16,218 nucleotides of DNA from Tulasnella sp. 424 (taxonomy: Eukaryota; Basidiomycota; Agaricomycetes; Cantharellales; Tulasnellaceae): the NCBI GenBank assembly GCA_019633425.1, contig WSUB01000371.1:1-16218 (forward strand), in the 5' to 3' direction. The notes beneath the pieces were generated by a model, which saw only the letters and a program-made list of their open reading frames with translations, was not told the DNA's origin and did no database searches. Made by a program: the position numbers and the translations under genes. Below are positions 9,114 to 16,218 of this stretch, one piece after another (within the stretch, counting starts at the first letter, position 1; each line of letters starts with the position of its first letter).

Positions 9114-11960
9114 TCAGCGGGCCATGGATGAAGGGTGGAACGAAACGGGTTGAAGAGGCATTTGGTATCCGATCTCGAGTTCCTCGAGGACGGTGCGGAG
9201 GTGCTTCATGAACAGTCCGCGACGTGCCCATCTAATAATGCGTTTTAATAGTTAGTGACTGGAGAGCATTCCAATGACTGAAGAGAAGACTGACCTGCCA
9301 CCCCATTCCTGCCAATTGTTGCGGTGCTCGATGGCGATGACCAAGTTGATGCAGTTCTGGTACTTCATGCTGTCGATCCAAATCTCAACACCGGGTGCTA
9401 TGGTAAGGTGTCAGCGGTGTCCATGCATAACAATATAAAACCAACGCACATCCCCATATATTGCCTCAAGCGGACCTTGAGCTGCTCAATGATATCCAAT
9501 GGGGTCTCATAGCCGATTTGAAGGTTGGTTGTCTCCCACCTAAGAAGCACGTAGAGGGGTTTGTCAGTCCCTGTAGCCCCCTTCCTCGCCAAGCAGAAAC
9601 TAGAGAAAAGTCCACTCACATAGACCCGGACCGCCTGACGTTGTGAATCAACTTGGCAGTAGCCAACAACGAATTCGGAGCAACGACCTCTTGTCCATCC
9701 ACTCTTCTAAACGTCGTAGCGAACAATCCAAAGTCATTGACGAACAGAACCATATCGTCGATGAGGACCAAATCTCCAACGTCGTACACGTGCGTGCTGA
9801 AGATGAAGATCGACCAAAGAGTGGCAGCCACCAAAAAAAGCCGGTCAGTCAAACGTCCGAAAATTGGGAAGCGGCACTCACGGATTCAAAGATAGTCTTG
9901 GCGGAATTTCCGAGCACAAACGGGAAACCCAGAACGATTGTAGCCAAGGGGATCAAAGAGCTTATGTTGTCGCCGGGGTTGAAGATCAACAAGCACACGA
10001 AGAGAATGATGATGAGCGCCACGCCGATCATGACCGCGTCCAACTTGGACACCGCCGAAGACATGTCTTTGAGCGATGCTGAGAGGGCTTTGCGTTCGCG
10101 GTAGATGCGTTGAACAGCTTCGCGCATTTCCTTTTTCGAGATTTCACCGTTGTCTAAAAACGTAGTGGGCGGTCAGGCATGCCGATGAAAAGATGGATGG
10201 CAGCGAGAAAACGAAAACGCACTGTCTTTGTCGAATTGAGCAAAAGCAACCTTTGTATATCTGCATCTGGTCTGAAGTAGGGGTAAAAATCTTCGACGAT
10301 GAGATGTGACCGGGGAGGGTAGACGTCCGACAGCGTAGAGAAGAGTTGCTTGGCGAGACGACGAGCCGAGTACAATGAAGCTTTGAAAAACAGGCCCAAG
10401 ATGTTCCCAAGTCAGCTCTAATCACTCGAGCCTGTGGTCGAGGCGCGTACCGATTTCCCCTTCCTTGTTAAACTTGGAGTCCTTCAACGCGACTAGACCG
10501 ATCGCATCCTTCAAATCCACGAGCTGGTCGACGAGGACGTCCGCAACGGCCTTGCTCTTCTTCGTCCTCTTAACCTTGGTCGTTCCATCCGCTTCCATTT
10601 TGGTACCCTCCGCACTCCCTTCCTTCGTAACCGCGTATTCCTTCTTATTCGCTCCTCCTTTGACGACGCCGAACGAGATTGGAACGGCGAAGCCTGCGTG
10701 CTGGTCGTCGCACCCGTACCCAGCACCATCCCAGCATCCAAGCTGTTCCCAGGTGAGTGCCTGTTCTTCTTCTTCTTCTTGGTCGCGATTGGGAACTGCG
10801 GGATGGCGGTGGACAATTTATCAAGCACCTTTAGCGCAATTCGGTTCTCGTGCAAACGGTCCGCAAGGGCTTTTTGGTGGAACTGAATAGCGATGATCCG
10901 GACGAAGACTTTTTCGGCCAAGAGGATAATCGCTGCTACGAAAATGGCTTGCATAACTTGGTTGATGACGGTCCAGTATCGGCCTGGTGGGTGCAGGATC
11001 TTGCGGATGAGGCTCAGCGCGACCCACATCCCGGAGACGTCGAGAGCGAGTTTGAGCCAGAATGAGACGGCCATGAAGAGCTGTTTTGGTAAGAGTGTCC
11101 CGTTACTTGTTAGTCAGAAGAGTACGGCTACTCGGACACCTGGTGAACAGGACGCACCTCGAGTTGGGTTTTGAAAGTCTCGGGAGCTTTCCTATACAGG
11201 ACGAAAGGACGTCAGTTAGCCAAGTCCCGCACTGAGTGTCAATCTAATCAGGCAAACGCACCCGTAAATGACGAAAATGATCCATAGTAAGAACCGGGGG
11301 AATAGGTCAACAATCAAAGAGAGTGCGCAGGCCACTGCCCATGAGATGCCGATCCACAGTGACCACGGGACGACATGAGGTTTGGCTGGATTATTAGGGA
11401 ATACGAAGAGGAAGATCAAAGCTGGAGTGACAAAAATGCCTCCGAAGATGACGGCAAGGAGGAATGTCCTGTGTTACGAGGGGTGGTAGTGAGCACAACA
11501 AAACAGAAGCAAGGGGTAGTTGTTGTAATGTGGACCGACCGAACGGGACGAGCCAATTTCTTGAATGCCAGCCAAACAGCACGACCTCGTCGTGCTTTCT
11601 TCTCTGCGGCGACTTTACGAGACTTGGCATCTTCGTCGTCTGACCAGTTGGATTCGTCCGAAGAGCAGGTCGCTTCGGTGTCGGTGTCGTCCGTGGCGGT
11701 TCCAGCTTCCGAATCCGCTTTTTTGGACGTCAGAGGTGGATGAGTGGCCGCATGCTTTTCGTACGGGTGAGGACGTGCTGGGTCGAGAGTTGAGCCTGGA
11801 CTGGGCTCCTTGGATGGAGCAAAGTCGTGGTGGACTGGAGAAGCTGGGCGAGATGAGTTGCCAGCTTTTGGTGATATGCGACGACTCTCAGGTGTTGGGC
11901 GAGGTCCCTGGAAATGGTTGTATCGATGTTGGTGGTGGAAAGAACGTCGTGAGAGATGAA
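9114..11960 (-). CDS. MscS-family mechanosensitive ion channel with EF-hand (Msy1-like), disrupted
   Basis: Eukaryotic channels of this family open on membrane stretch; fission yeast Msy1/Msy2 act in the ER and regulate calcium during hypo-osmotic shock. Visible exons: about 11960-11540, 11468-11262, 11191-11158, 11080-10451, 10380-10223, 10153-9882, 9813-9620, 9539-9442, 9397-9295, 9231-9114, giving about 745 aa. Order: a Ser/Pro-rich then acidic cytoplasmic N-terminus (RPTPESRRISPKAG), paired membrane segments before and after KAPETFKTQLE, more membrane helices, an EF-hand loop DKDNNGEISKKE, a pore helix with PLATIVLGFPFVLGNSAKT, and the MscS beta domain (THVYDVGDLVLIDD, RRVDGQEVVAPNSLL). 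No in-frame ATG lies between the upstream stop (12063-12061) and the membrane region, so the first exon is unresolved. Two apparent one-base deletions and one intron without an AG end break the model. The donor at 9441 (GTTTTA) keeps frame, whereas the better-looking GTGCGT at 9449 does not. Confidence 0.8.
9814..9881 (-). other. Intron with GTGAGT donor but GG in place of the AG acceptor
   Basis: The exon ends in AKTIFES at 9882 with a perfect GTGAGT donor. The conserved continuation SIFIFSTHVYDVGDL begins at 9813 in the phase expected for a 68-nt intron that contains CTGAC. The two bases before it read GG on the minus strand (9815-9814). The next real AG, in CTTCAG downstream, would break the frame. 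One A-to-G change, or a sequence error, explains it. Confidence 0.55.
10250..10254 (-). other. Apparent one-base deletion before the channel EF-hand
   Basis: The frame reading DFYPYFRPDADIQ switches to the frame reading VAFAQFDKD with no room for an intron. One more A in the run at 10252-10254 would restore a continuous EF-hand region, as found in the family. Confidence 0.55.
10690..10770 (-). other. Frame change in the channel's polar linker
   Basis: Upstream, the frame reads IPQFPIATKKKKKNRH and on to GTGATTSTQA. Downstream, the family-like text GFAVPISFGVVKGG and VADVLVDQLVDLKDAIG is in a different frame. One extra G near 10692 would join them as TQGFAV. A GT-AG pair that fixes the frame exists, but it encloses only 26 nt, too short for a normal intron. 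Confidence 0.45.
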
Positions 11961-11989
11961 AGAAAAGGAGTGGAACGAGAAAAAGAGGA

Positions 11990-12344
11990 TCTTTTGAGGG
12001 GGAATGGAGAGGGACGGAAGGGTATCGCTGCCTGGGGAAATGGCGAAAAGGTGGGACCCTTCACGTCCGTACACTACACAAGGGATACAAGCATTAGCAG
12101 AAGAGCGACGTGCAGTGAAAGGGATGTATATATATATAGCATCCGACACAGGGGACGTCGTTTGGATTCCGCTTGCCCCATGTGTAAGGTTGACGATGTG
12201 CGCCTTTTTTGCGTGACTTCTAATAGCGAATGTGACGTCACGTACTTGTGTGGCGGTATTAACAAGGTGGGCGGCCGAACTGAGTGCTGACTAAGTGGCG
12301 CGTTGGTTATTGTTTGTTTCTTGCTCAGCTTTACTTCCCTTACC
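11990..12344. promoter_or_regulatory. Divergent promoter region between channel and EEP genes
   Basis: The channel (minus) and the EEP gene (plus) are transcribed away from each other from this stretch. It holds an alternating TA run (about 12127-12137), a CRE palindrome, and the undetermined first exon of the channel. No ORF here is convincing on its own. Confidence 0.55.
12233..12240. promoter_or_regulatory. Perfect CRE/ATF-type site TGACGTCA
   Basis: The octamer lies within a 10-bp palindrome, GTGACGTCAC (12232-12241), about 105 bp upstream of the EEP ATG and inside the divergent promoter. This is the consensus bound by CREB/ATF bZIP factors, which in fungi include Atf1-type stress regulators. 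Binding here is inferred from sequence only. Confidence 0.5.
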
Positions 12345-13313
12345 ATGAACGCCAGCAAAGCGCAGCGCACTCTCTCCGCCTTCGTGCCAACCACCCGCCA
12401 GTGGGCACCGGTATCTTCAATATACGCACCCAACCCAGTCACACGGCAGTTCCCTCCCCCATCCCGTTTTTCTCTCATAACCCAGAACTTAGACGGCCTC
12501 TCTTCGCGTCCCATCGCACGAGCCAGGAAGCTCCTCGATAATCTTCTCCTCGATCATCTCTTCCGGAAATCCCAAGTTCCCGACATTATCTTCCTCCAAG
12601 AAGTCACTCGCGGCGTCCGCAAGTCTATCCTGGACGATCCCAAGATTCGCGACGCCTTCCTCGTGACGGATGTTGAGGACGAAACGTCGTTCGATGGTGT
12701 GCCATTCGCGAACATGACGTTGCTGTCGAGACAGCGCTTCTCCACCGACCCGGAGTCGCAGAAGGAGAGGGATAAGGTCCAGGGAGGAGAGAAGTTCATG
12801 CTTGGTCCCGTTTCCCGCGTCACGCTCCCCAGCAAGTATGGGAGGTGTGCGCTCTCCGTCGACATCGTCTCCCCGTACGCCCCAGCCACGGCGTGTCGTC
12901 TCGTCAACGTCCACCTCGACTCTCTCTGGGACACGCTCCATCACCGTATCGAGCAGGTCAAGATCCTCTCCGACCTCCTGCGCGAGCCTGGATGCGGTGG
13001 TGGGCTGATTGTTGGGGACTTCAACGCCATCAGCCCCAAGGACCATACTCTGCTCAAGGAGAACGGACTGGTGGATGCGTGGGTCGCGCTGAAGGGGGAG
13101 CAAGGGCTTGGCGGAGCTACGTGGGGAGTGGGGGTGCACCGAGACGACGGGCTGGGACGGGGAAGGCTGGACAAGGTTGCGATGTTGGGCGTGGAGGCGA
13201 AGGACATGGAGATTCTGCGCCCTGGGACGATCACGGTGCCCAAGCCAGGCGGGGAATCCGATAGTGTCCCTTGCAGTGACCACTACGGGCTGAAACTTGA
13301 CTTTACGGTCTGA
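12345..13313 (+). CDS. Endonuclease/exonuclease/phosphatase domain protein, Tdp2-like, 322 aa
   Basis: EEP-fold enzymes hydrolyse phosphodiester bonds with a catalytic metal; the closest type is tyrosyl-DNA phosphodiesterase 2, which frees 5' DNA ends from trapped topoisomerase II. Motifs in order: TQNLDGL (N48), DIIFLQEV (E86), VNVHLDS (H190, D192), VGDFNAI (D225, N227), GRLDKVAM (D276), CSDHYGL (D312, H313). All metal and catalytic positions are filled. The first motif has Gln where Tdp2 has Trp (TWNIDG), and GDFN replaces GDTN. The gene is a single exon with no interruption. ATG 12345 follows ACC, a good start context; the frame is open only 42 bp further upstream and has no ATG there. The first 40 residues are polar and may be flexible. 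No ubiquitin-binding domain is visible. It is transcribed divergently from the channel gene. Confidence 0.8.
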   Translation: MNASKAQRTLSAFVPTTRQWAPVSSIYAPNPVTRQFPPPSRFSLITQNLDGLSSRPIARARKLLDNLLLDHLFRKSQVPDIIFLQEVTRGVRKSILDDPKIRDAFLVTDVEDETSFDGVPFANMTLLSRQRFSTDPESQKERDKVQGGEKFMLGPVSRVTLPSKYGRCALSVDIVSPYAPATACRLVNVHLDSLWDTLHHRIEQVKILSDLLREPGCGGGLIVGDFNAISPKDHTLLKENGLVDAWVALKGEQGLGGATWGVGVHRDDGLGRGRLDKVAMLGVEAKDMEILRPGTITVPKPGGESDSVPCSDHYGLKLDFTV

Positions 13314-13946
13314 GTACAGTGGAGGAACATGTGTTCGAGCTCAGGCACCCCATGGCCAAACATCCATCCACCTTTGACTACATCGTAAGATTACCTACAA
13401 CCCTACTCCATCATAGGCTGATTCAAAAGGCCTTCCAAGTCCAAGACGTTGCTATGTACGAGGGGACGCGGTCTGGGCAGTGCCCTGTCCAACGGTTCGT
13501 CGTAATTGTCTCCCCTTCTCTCCCGTTCACCTCAACGCCTCCCAATACTGCCGGCGTATATGAAGGAGATTATGGAAATTATGTGATAATCCTTGGAGGA
13601 CGTTTCGTCCGACTTCAGAACGCCCCTCGAGTGAACATACCCAACTTTCTCCTCGGTGGGCCTTCAAGTGCCATTGAAAGCCCCACGAGGAACGTCCCGG
13701 ATTATCATATACCTTGTTTATGCCGCTGAGCGCATCCACCGTAGGAACTATAGATCTACATCTTTCACCACAGCTCCCGGTGGTGTGAGTGGTAGTCGGA
13801 TCGGAGTTTGCAATGAGAGACGAATGCCGCTCACAGGTAGCAGACCCCACATGACCAGAAAAACAGCGCCGGAGCGACGCGGGAGAAGGTTGCCGGGTGC
13901 ATCTACATCAAGCAGCATAATCAAGTTTCAAGACCGCCTTGGTAGT
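13314..13946. other. 3' flank of the EEP gene, no supported gene
   Basis: A plus-strand frame without an ATG (13319-13729) and an overlapping minus-strand frame (13527-13850) are open, but neither has recognisable composition. They lie over an inverted repeat, which tends to keep both strands open. A short hairpin (CACCA/TGGTG) lies near 13767-13786. Confidence 0.4.
13584..13711. repeat. Foldback (imperfect inverted repeat)
   Basis: The inner arms at 13651-13667 and 13674-13690 pair at about 14 of 17 positions around a 6-nt loop. Moving out, GGACGTT at 13598-13604 pairs with AACGTCC at 13691-13697, and TGATAATCC at 13584-13592 pairs with GGATTATCA at 13699-13707. About 46 nt on the left side bulge out. 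Nested pairing in the right order suggests a decayed foldback or MITE-like insertion, or a structured RNA. Confidence 0.5.
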
Positions 13947-14048
13947 ATTCCTGGCCACAGCGTAGCTTGGACCAGGTCTCCACATCAAAAATGAAAAATT
14001 CCTGGCCACAGCGTAGCGTGGACCAGGTCTCCACATCAAAAATGAAAA
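13947..14048 (+). repeat. Tandem duplication, two 51-bp units
   Basis: Units 13947-13997 and 13998-14048 differ by a single base (T or G after the TAGC). 51 bp is 17 codons, so an ORF across it repeats in frame (DQVSTSKMKN). Each unit contains an imperfect inverted repeat, CCTGGCCAC with GTGGACCAGG, around AGCGTAGC (or AGCGTAGCT in the variant unit). Confidence 0.9.
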
Positions 14049-14049
14049 A

Positions 14050-14160
14050 TGCTATCTCGCGATGGCTTTATTTGTTCGCTCCCCTGTTCGCTTTCGACGC
14101 CCCAAAATTCCGAGGCCCCTGCCCTCCGTTCCCCTTGTTATCTATTACATGTTTGCTGGA
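14050..14160 (+). repeat. Direct repeat, left copy
   Basis: This begins with TGCTATCTCGCGATGGCT, identical to 16107-16124, and stays alignable for about 110 bp (TATTTGTTCG, then CGACG, then TTTGCTGG) with small gaps. It follows directly after the 51-bp tandem units. Confidence 0.75.
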
Positions 14161-14200
14161 GTAACGGCCTTTCTCATCCTCTTGATCTCCCTTTTCGGTC

Positions 14201-14246
14201 GATCAGGTCTCCAAGTACAAAATGAATAATCGCGTTGCGCTTTGAC
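14201..14246 (+). repeat. Diverged third copy of the tandem unit and repeat start
   Basis: GATCAGGTCTCCAAGTACAA followed by AATGAATAATCGCG matches the second half of the 51-bp unit (GACCAGGTCTCCACATCAAA followed by AATGAAAAAT) and the CGCG of the repeat after it. The order of elements is the same and the spacing shorter, so this is likely an older copy. Confidence 0.45.
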
Positions 14247-14498
14247 CTTGCTTGCTCCAACGTGGGTTCATTTTTGATTCCCTCCCCTTCTCCCCCTTAG
14301 CTTTGAATTCACGACTGACCTCTCCTTCTTTGAGTTCACCATCGCAGTAAATTGATATTACTTTCTCTATGTTTATTTCCTTTGATTTCCACTGTTTATG
14401 TTCCAGGCGTGTTGTTTCATAGATTTCCCTATTCCCTACATCCTAAATCGCCCTGCCTGCGATTTGACCCTTTTAAATTTATTTATTTTGATTTCTCA
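14247..14498. other. Pyrimidine-rich spacer, no gene seen
   Basis: The plus strand is rich in C and T runs, mainly 14277-14300 and 14350-14400. The one ORF over it has the biased composition such a sequence gives and no recognisable features. Confidence 0.4.
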
Positions 14499-16068
14499 TT
14501 AGGAGTGCCGATGTTCCGGAGAGAATGTTTGGCCTATGGAGATAGGTTCGTTTAGCGACTTCACACCGCTCTCCCAATGTCGCCACATCAAGACCGGAAC
14601 CCCTCCAACGAGAAGTACTGGATTTAGGTTCTCCAAACACAAGAGTGCGTCGTGGATCAACTCGCGTTCGACGATCACCCTACGACGGGTTTTCAACCAC
14701 CGTCGAACAAGAGATCAAAATTCGCGGACCAGATGGAGGAACCTCTACTTCATGAAAATTACGCAAGAATACATAACAATATTTTAGAGATTCCGTTCCG
14801 TTACTCACTTTCGGTTGGAAGCTGAGGGTACTCGGGCTAAATTCGCATTCTGCAAGGCTTACATGAGACGACCTCAAGGAGCCACTGCCAGACTAGAAAC
14901 CCCTCCTCCAATGCTGAAACAGGTGTAACGTCCGCCTCACTTGCGATTCCGTAGAAGCGTCACATCATTCTGGAAAAGACGTCGACGAATAAGCCCCGAA
15001 AAGTAAAATTCATTTCGTCATCCGACCCAAATTCCATGATCAGCCGTAAGTCTCCCAGGAAAGAAAACAAAGGAAGCTCACGACCCAGCTTGTACGCTCC
15101 TCATCAACTCGTCCGCTTCAGCGACTGACCTCCGTGTGCAGTGGAGGGGTGACAGGGATCACTTGCGCAAATGAAGCCCTCACGATCCTTGCTGAAGACT
15201 AGGAATCCATGTATAACCCCCTCTGTAAGAGCAAGATGCGGCAGTTAGACAAGTCGATGCGAGTGAAGCAGCAAACATATCCAGTCCGAAGGCCAGATGT
15301 AACTCACCACCGTTCAACGACGCTGTAAACCCATCTCAGATGGGCCATCTGAACGGGTCAAACATGTCGCGCAACGTCCGATCATCGAACTGCCAGCCCA
15401 CACACCTCAGGTCACGCAAACCGTACCGCACGTCACCCGAGACAGGTCTTGATGCGATCGCTAATGGAAGATGCGCGGTCCGGAGGACGGATATAACTCA
15501 CCAGCGCTACCCGGAGACTGATACCCATCTGGACGTACGTTTGAAGATCGCAAGGAAGGCCGGATGATTTACACCCTAACGGGCAGAGAATCAGGGTACG
15601 TCGCAGCGTAAAATCACGTCCCAAGAGGAATAGCTCACCTCTTCTCGTGCTTGTTCGACGATATCCGCCGCTTAAGCTTCGGTCGGGTCTGCCCCAATGC
15701 CCTCAGCAGGTCACCCAACACCTCGCGCTGAACTTTGGCAGTCCCCTTCTTATCAAAAAGGACAAAACGCTTCTTTTTACTTGGCGTGGTTGCTCTATGG
15801 ATTGCACAGGGATGTTGTAAGGTCGTTGGCGAGTGATGATAGGAGTCGTAATGGGCGTTGCGTTCGCGTCTGGTCCCAATTGGAGCGCACTGGTGAGCCG
15901 GGTGCGTCTAAGCGGAAATCGACCGCAGCTCACCATGTCGTGTAGTTCGTGATCTTCAAAATACGACGCGTCGTTGGTGGACGAAATGAGAGTGTTTAAG
16001 TTCAGACTGGGAGGAGCTGCAGCTCTTGAAAGCCCGCACGGCCCGGCCAAATGCTTCTGATCTAACAT
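14499..16068 (-). pseudogene. Decayed multi-exon gene of unknown function
   Basis: A chain of coding-like exons with good fungal splice sites runs on the minus strand. From ATG 16068: 16068-15934 (ISSTNDASYFEDHELHDM), a 44-nt intron, then 15889-15639 (KKKRFVLFDKKGTAKVQREV). From 15575 comes NHPAFLAIFKRTSRWVSV, but one base out of phase. Later come FDDRTLRDMFDPFRWPI, an in-frame TGA (15338-15336), and DGFTASLNG. Splicing across an 85-nt CTAAC-containing intron (15307-15223) leads to EGVIHGFLVFSKDREGFI. Further exons read DDEMNFTFRGLFVDVFSRMM, TGA at 14962-14960, ALEEGFLVWQWLLEVVS, and finally IVERELIHDALLCLENL with a stop at 14499. I recognise no domain. Two stops and at least two phase breaks suggest a pseudogene. 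It lies between the two direct repeats. Confidence 0.5.
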
Positions 16069-16072
16069 TATG

Positions 16073-16085
16073 CGCTGTGGCCAGG
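16073..16085 (-). repeat. Inverted match to the 51-bp tandem units
   Basis: CGCTGTGGCCAGG here is the exact reverse complement of CCTGGCCACAGCG at 13950-13962 and 14001-14013. It sits next to the right direct repeat, as the tandem units sit next to the left one. Confidence 0.5.
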
Positions 16086-16106
16086 ACTGCCCGGAGGGCA
16101 ATGCTT

Positions 16107-16215
16107 TGCTATCTCGCGATGGCTCTATTTGTTCGTTCCCTTGTTCGTTTTCGACGTTTGTTTCGACGCTCCTAAGTTCGCTCCTGCCTCCCTTATCGGT
16201 TGCATTTTTGCTGGG
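16107..16215 (+). repeat. Direct repeat, right copy
   Basis: Copy of 14050-14160, about 2.06 kb to the right, with an 18-bp identical start and similar text thereafter. An insertion of about 6-10 bp (TTTGTTTCGACG) duplicates the CGACG segment. It may continue beyond the window. Confidence 0.7.
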
Positions 16216-16218
16216 TCT

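Noticed and set aside
11565..12290. 241-aa plus-strand ORF opposite the channel N-terminus
   Set aside because: It overlaps exon 1 and the promoter of the channel, whose minus-strand frame reads through a good splice site into the membrane region.
12489..13283. 264-aa minus-strand ORF opposite the EEP gene
   Set aside because: The plus strand has all EEP motifs in order; the antisense ORF has no recognisable features.
13319..13729. Plus-strand ORF directly after the EEP gene as a small gene
   Set aside because: It begins at GTG, has no ATG near its start, has no family features, and lies over an inverted repeat that leaves both strands open.
14050..16215. LTR retrotransposon
   Set aside because: No gag, protease, reverse transcriptase or integrase motifs in either strand between the repeats, and the enclosed gene has introns.
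1..16218. CRISPR arrays, bacterial operons, rRNA or tRNA genes
   Set aside because: No regularly spaced short repeats of CRISPR type, no tRNA-like cloverleaf noticed by eye, and gene structure is clearly fungal with spliceosomal introns.

Overview
This window is fungal nuclear DNA, most likely from a mushroom-forming basidiomycete (Agaricomycetes). The evidence is the many short introns (about 44-85 nt, donors mostly GTGNGT or GTRNGT, CTGAC or CTAAC branch sites, AG acceptors), a NACHT-WD40 NLR beside a TKL-like protein kinase (families expanded in agaricomycetes), and an EF-hand MscS channel of the Msy1 type. No species can be named from sequence alone.

Layout. 1-1745 (+) holds degenerate coding fragments with frame changes and in-frame stops; 1746-2405 shows no convincing gene. 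2406-6945 (-) is a multi-exon NACHT-WD40 NLR of about 1,401 aa. In the raw sequence it looks like two ORFs split by one TGA, but a 63-nt in-frame intron removes that stop. 7159-8256 (-) is a four-exon kinase immediately upstream on the same strand; its last exon may splice toward the NLR. 9114 to about 11960 (-) is a ten-exon mechanosensitive channel gene carrying two apparent one-base frameshifts and one intron with GG instead of AG at its end. A divergent promoter of about 350 bp with a perfect CRE palindrome separates it from 12345-13313 (+), an intact single-exon endonuclease/exonuclease/phosphatase (Tdp2-like) protein. 13314-16218 is repeat-rich: a foldback, a 51-bp tandem duplication, a pair of direct repeats about 2.06 kb apart, and between them a decayed multi-exon gene on the minus strand (14499-16068).

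How parts may work together. The NLR has an N-terminal helical region, a NACHT switch with intact Walker A and B motifs, and 12 WD40 repeats that are very alike, the architecture of fungal non-self recognition receptors. The co-oriented kinase next door keeps its catalytic residues and could be its signalling partner or even its N-terminal part; this is inference. The channel and the EEP gene share a promoter with a possible stress (bZIP/ATF-type) site, also inference.

Caveat. Several genes carry single-base shifts at short homopolymers while the NLR, kinase and EEP gene read cleanly. Assembly error and real decay cannot be told apart from this sequence.
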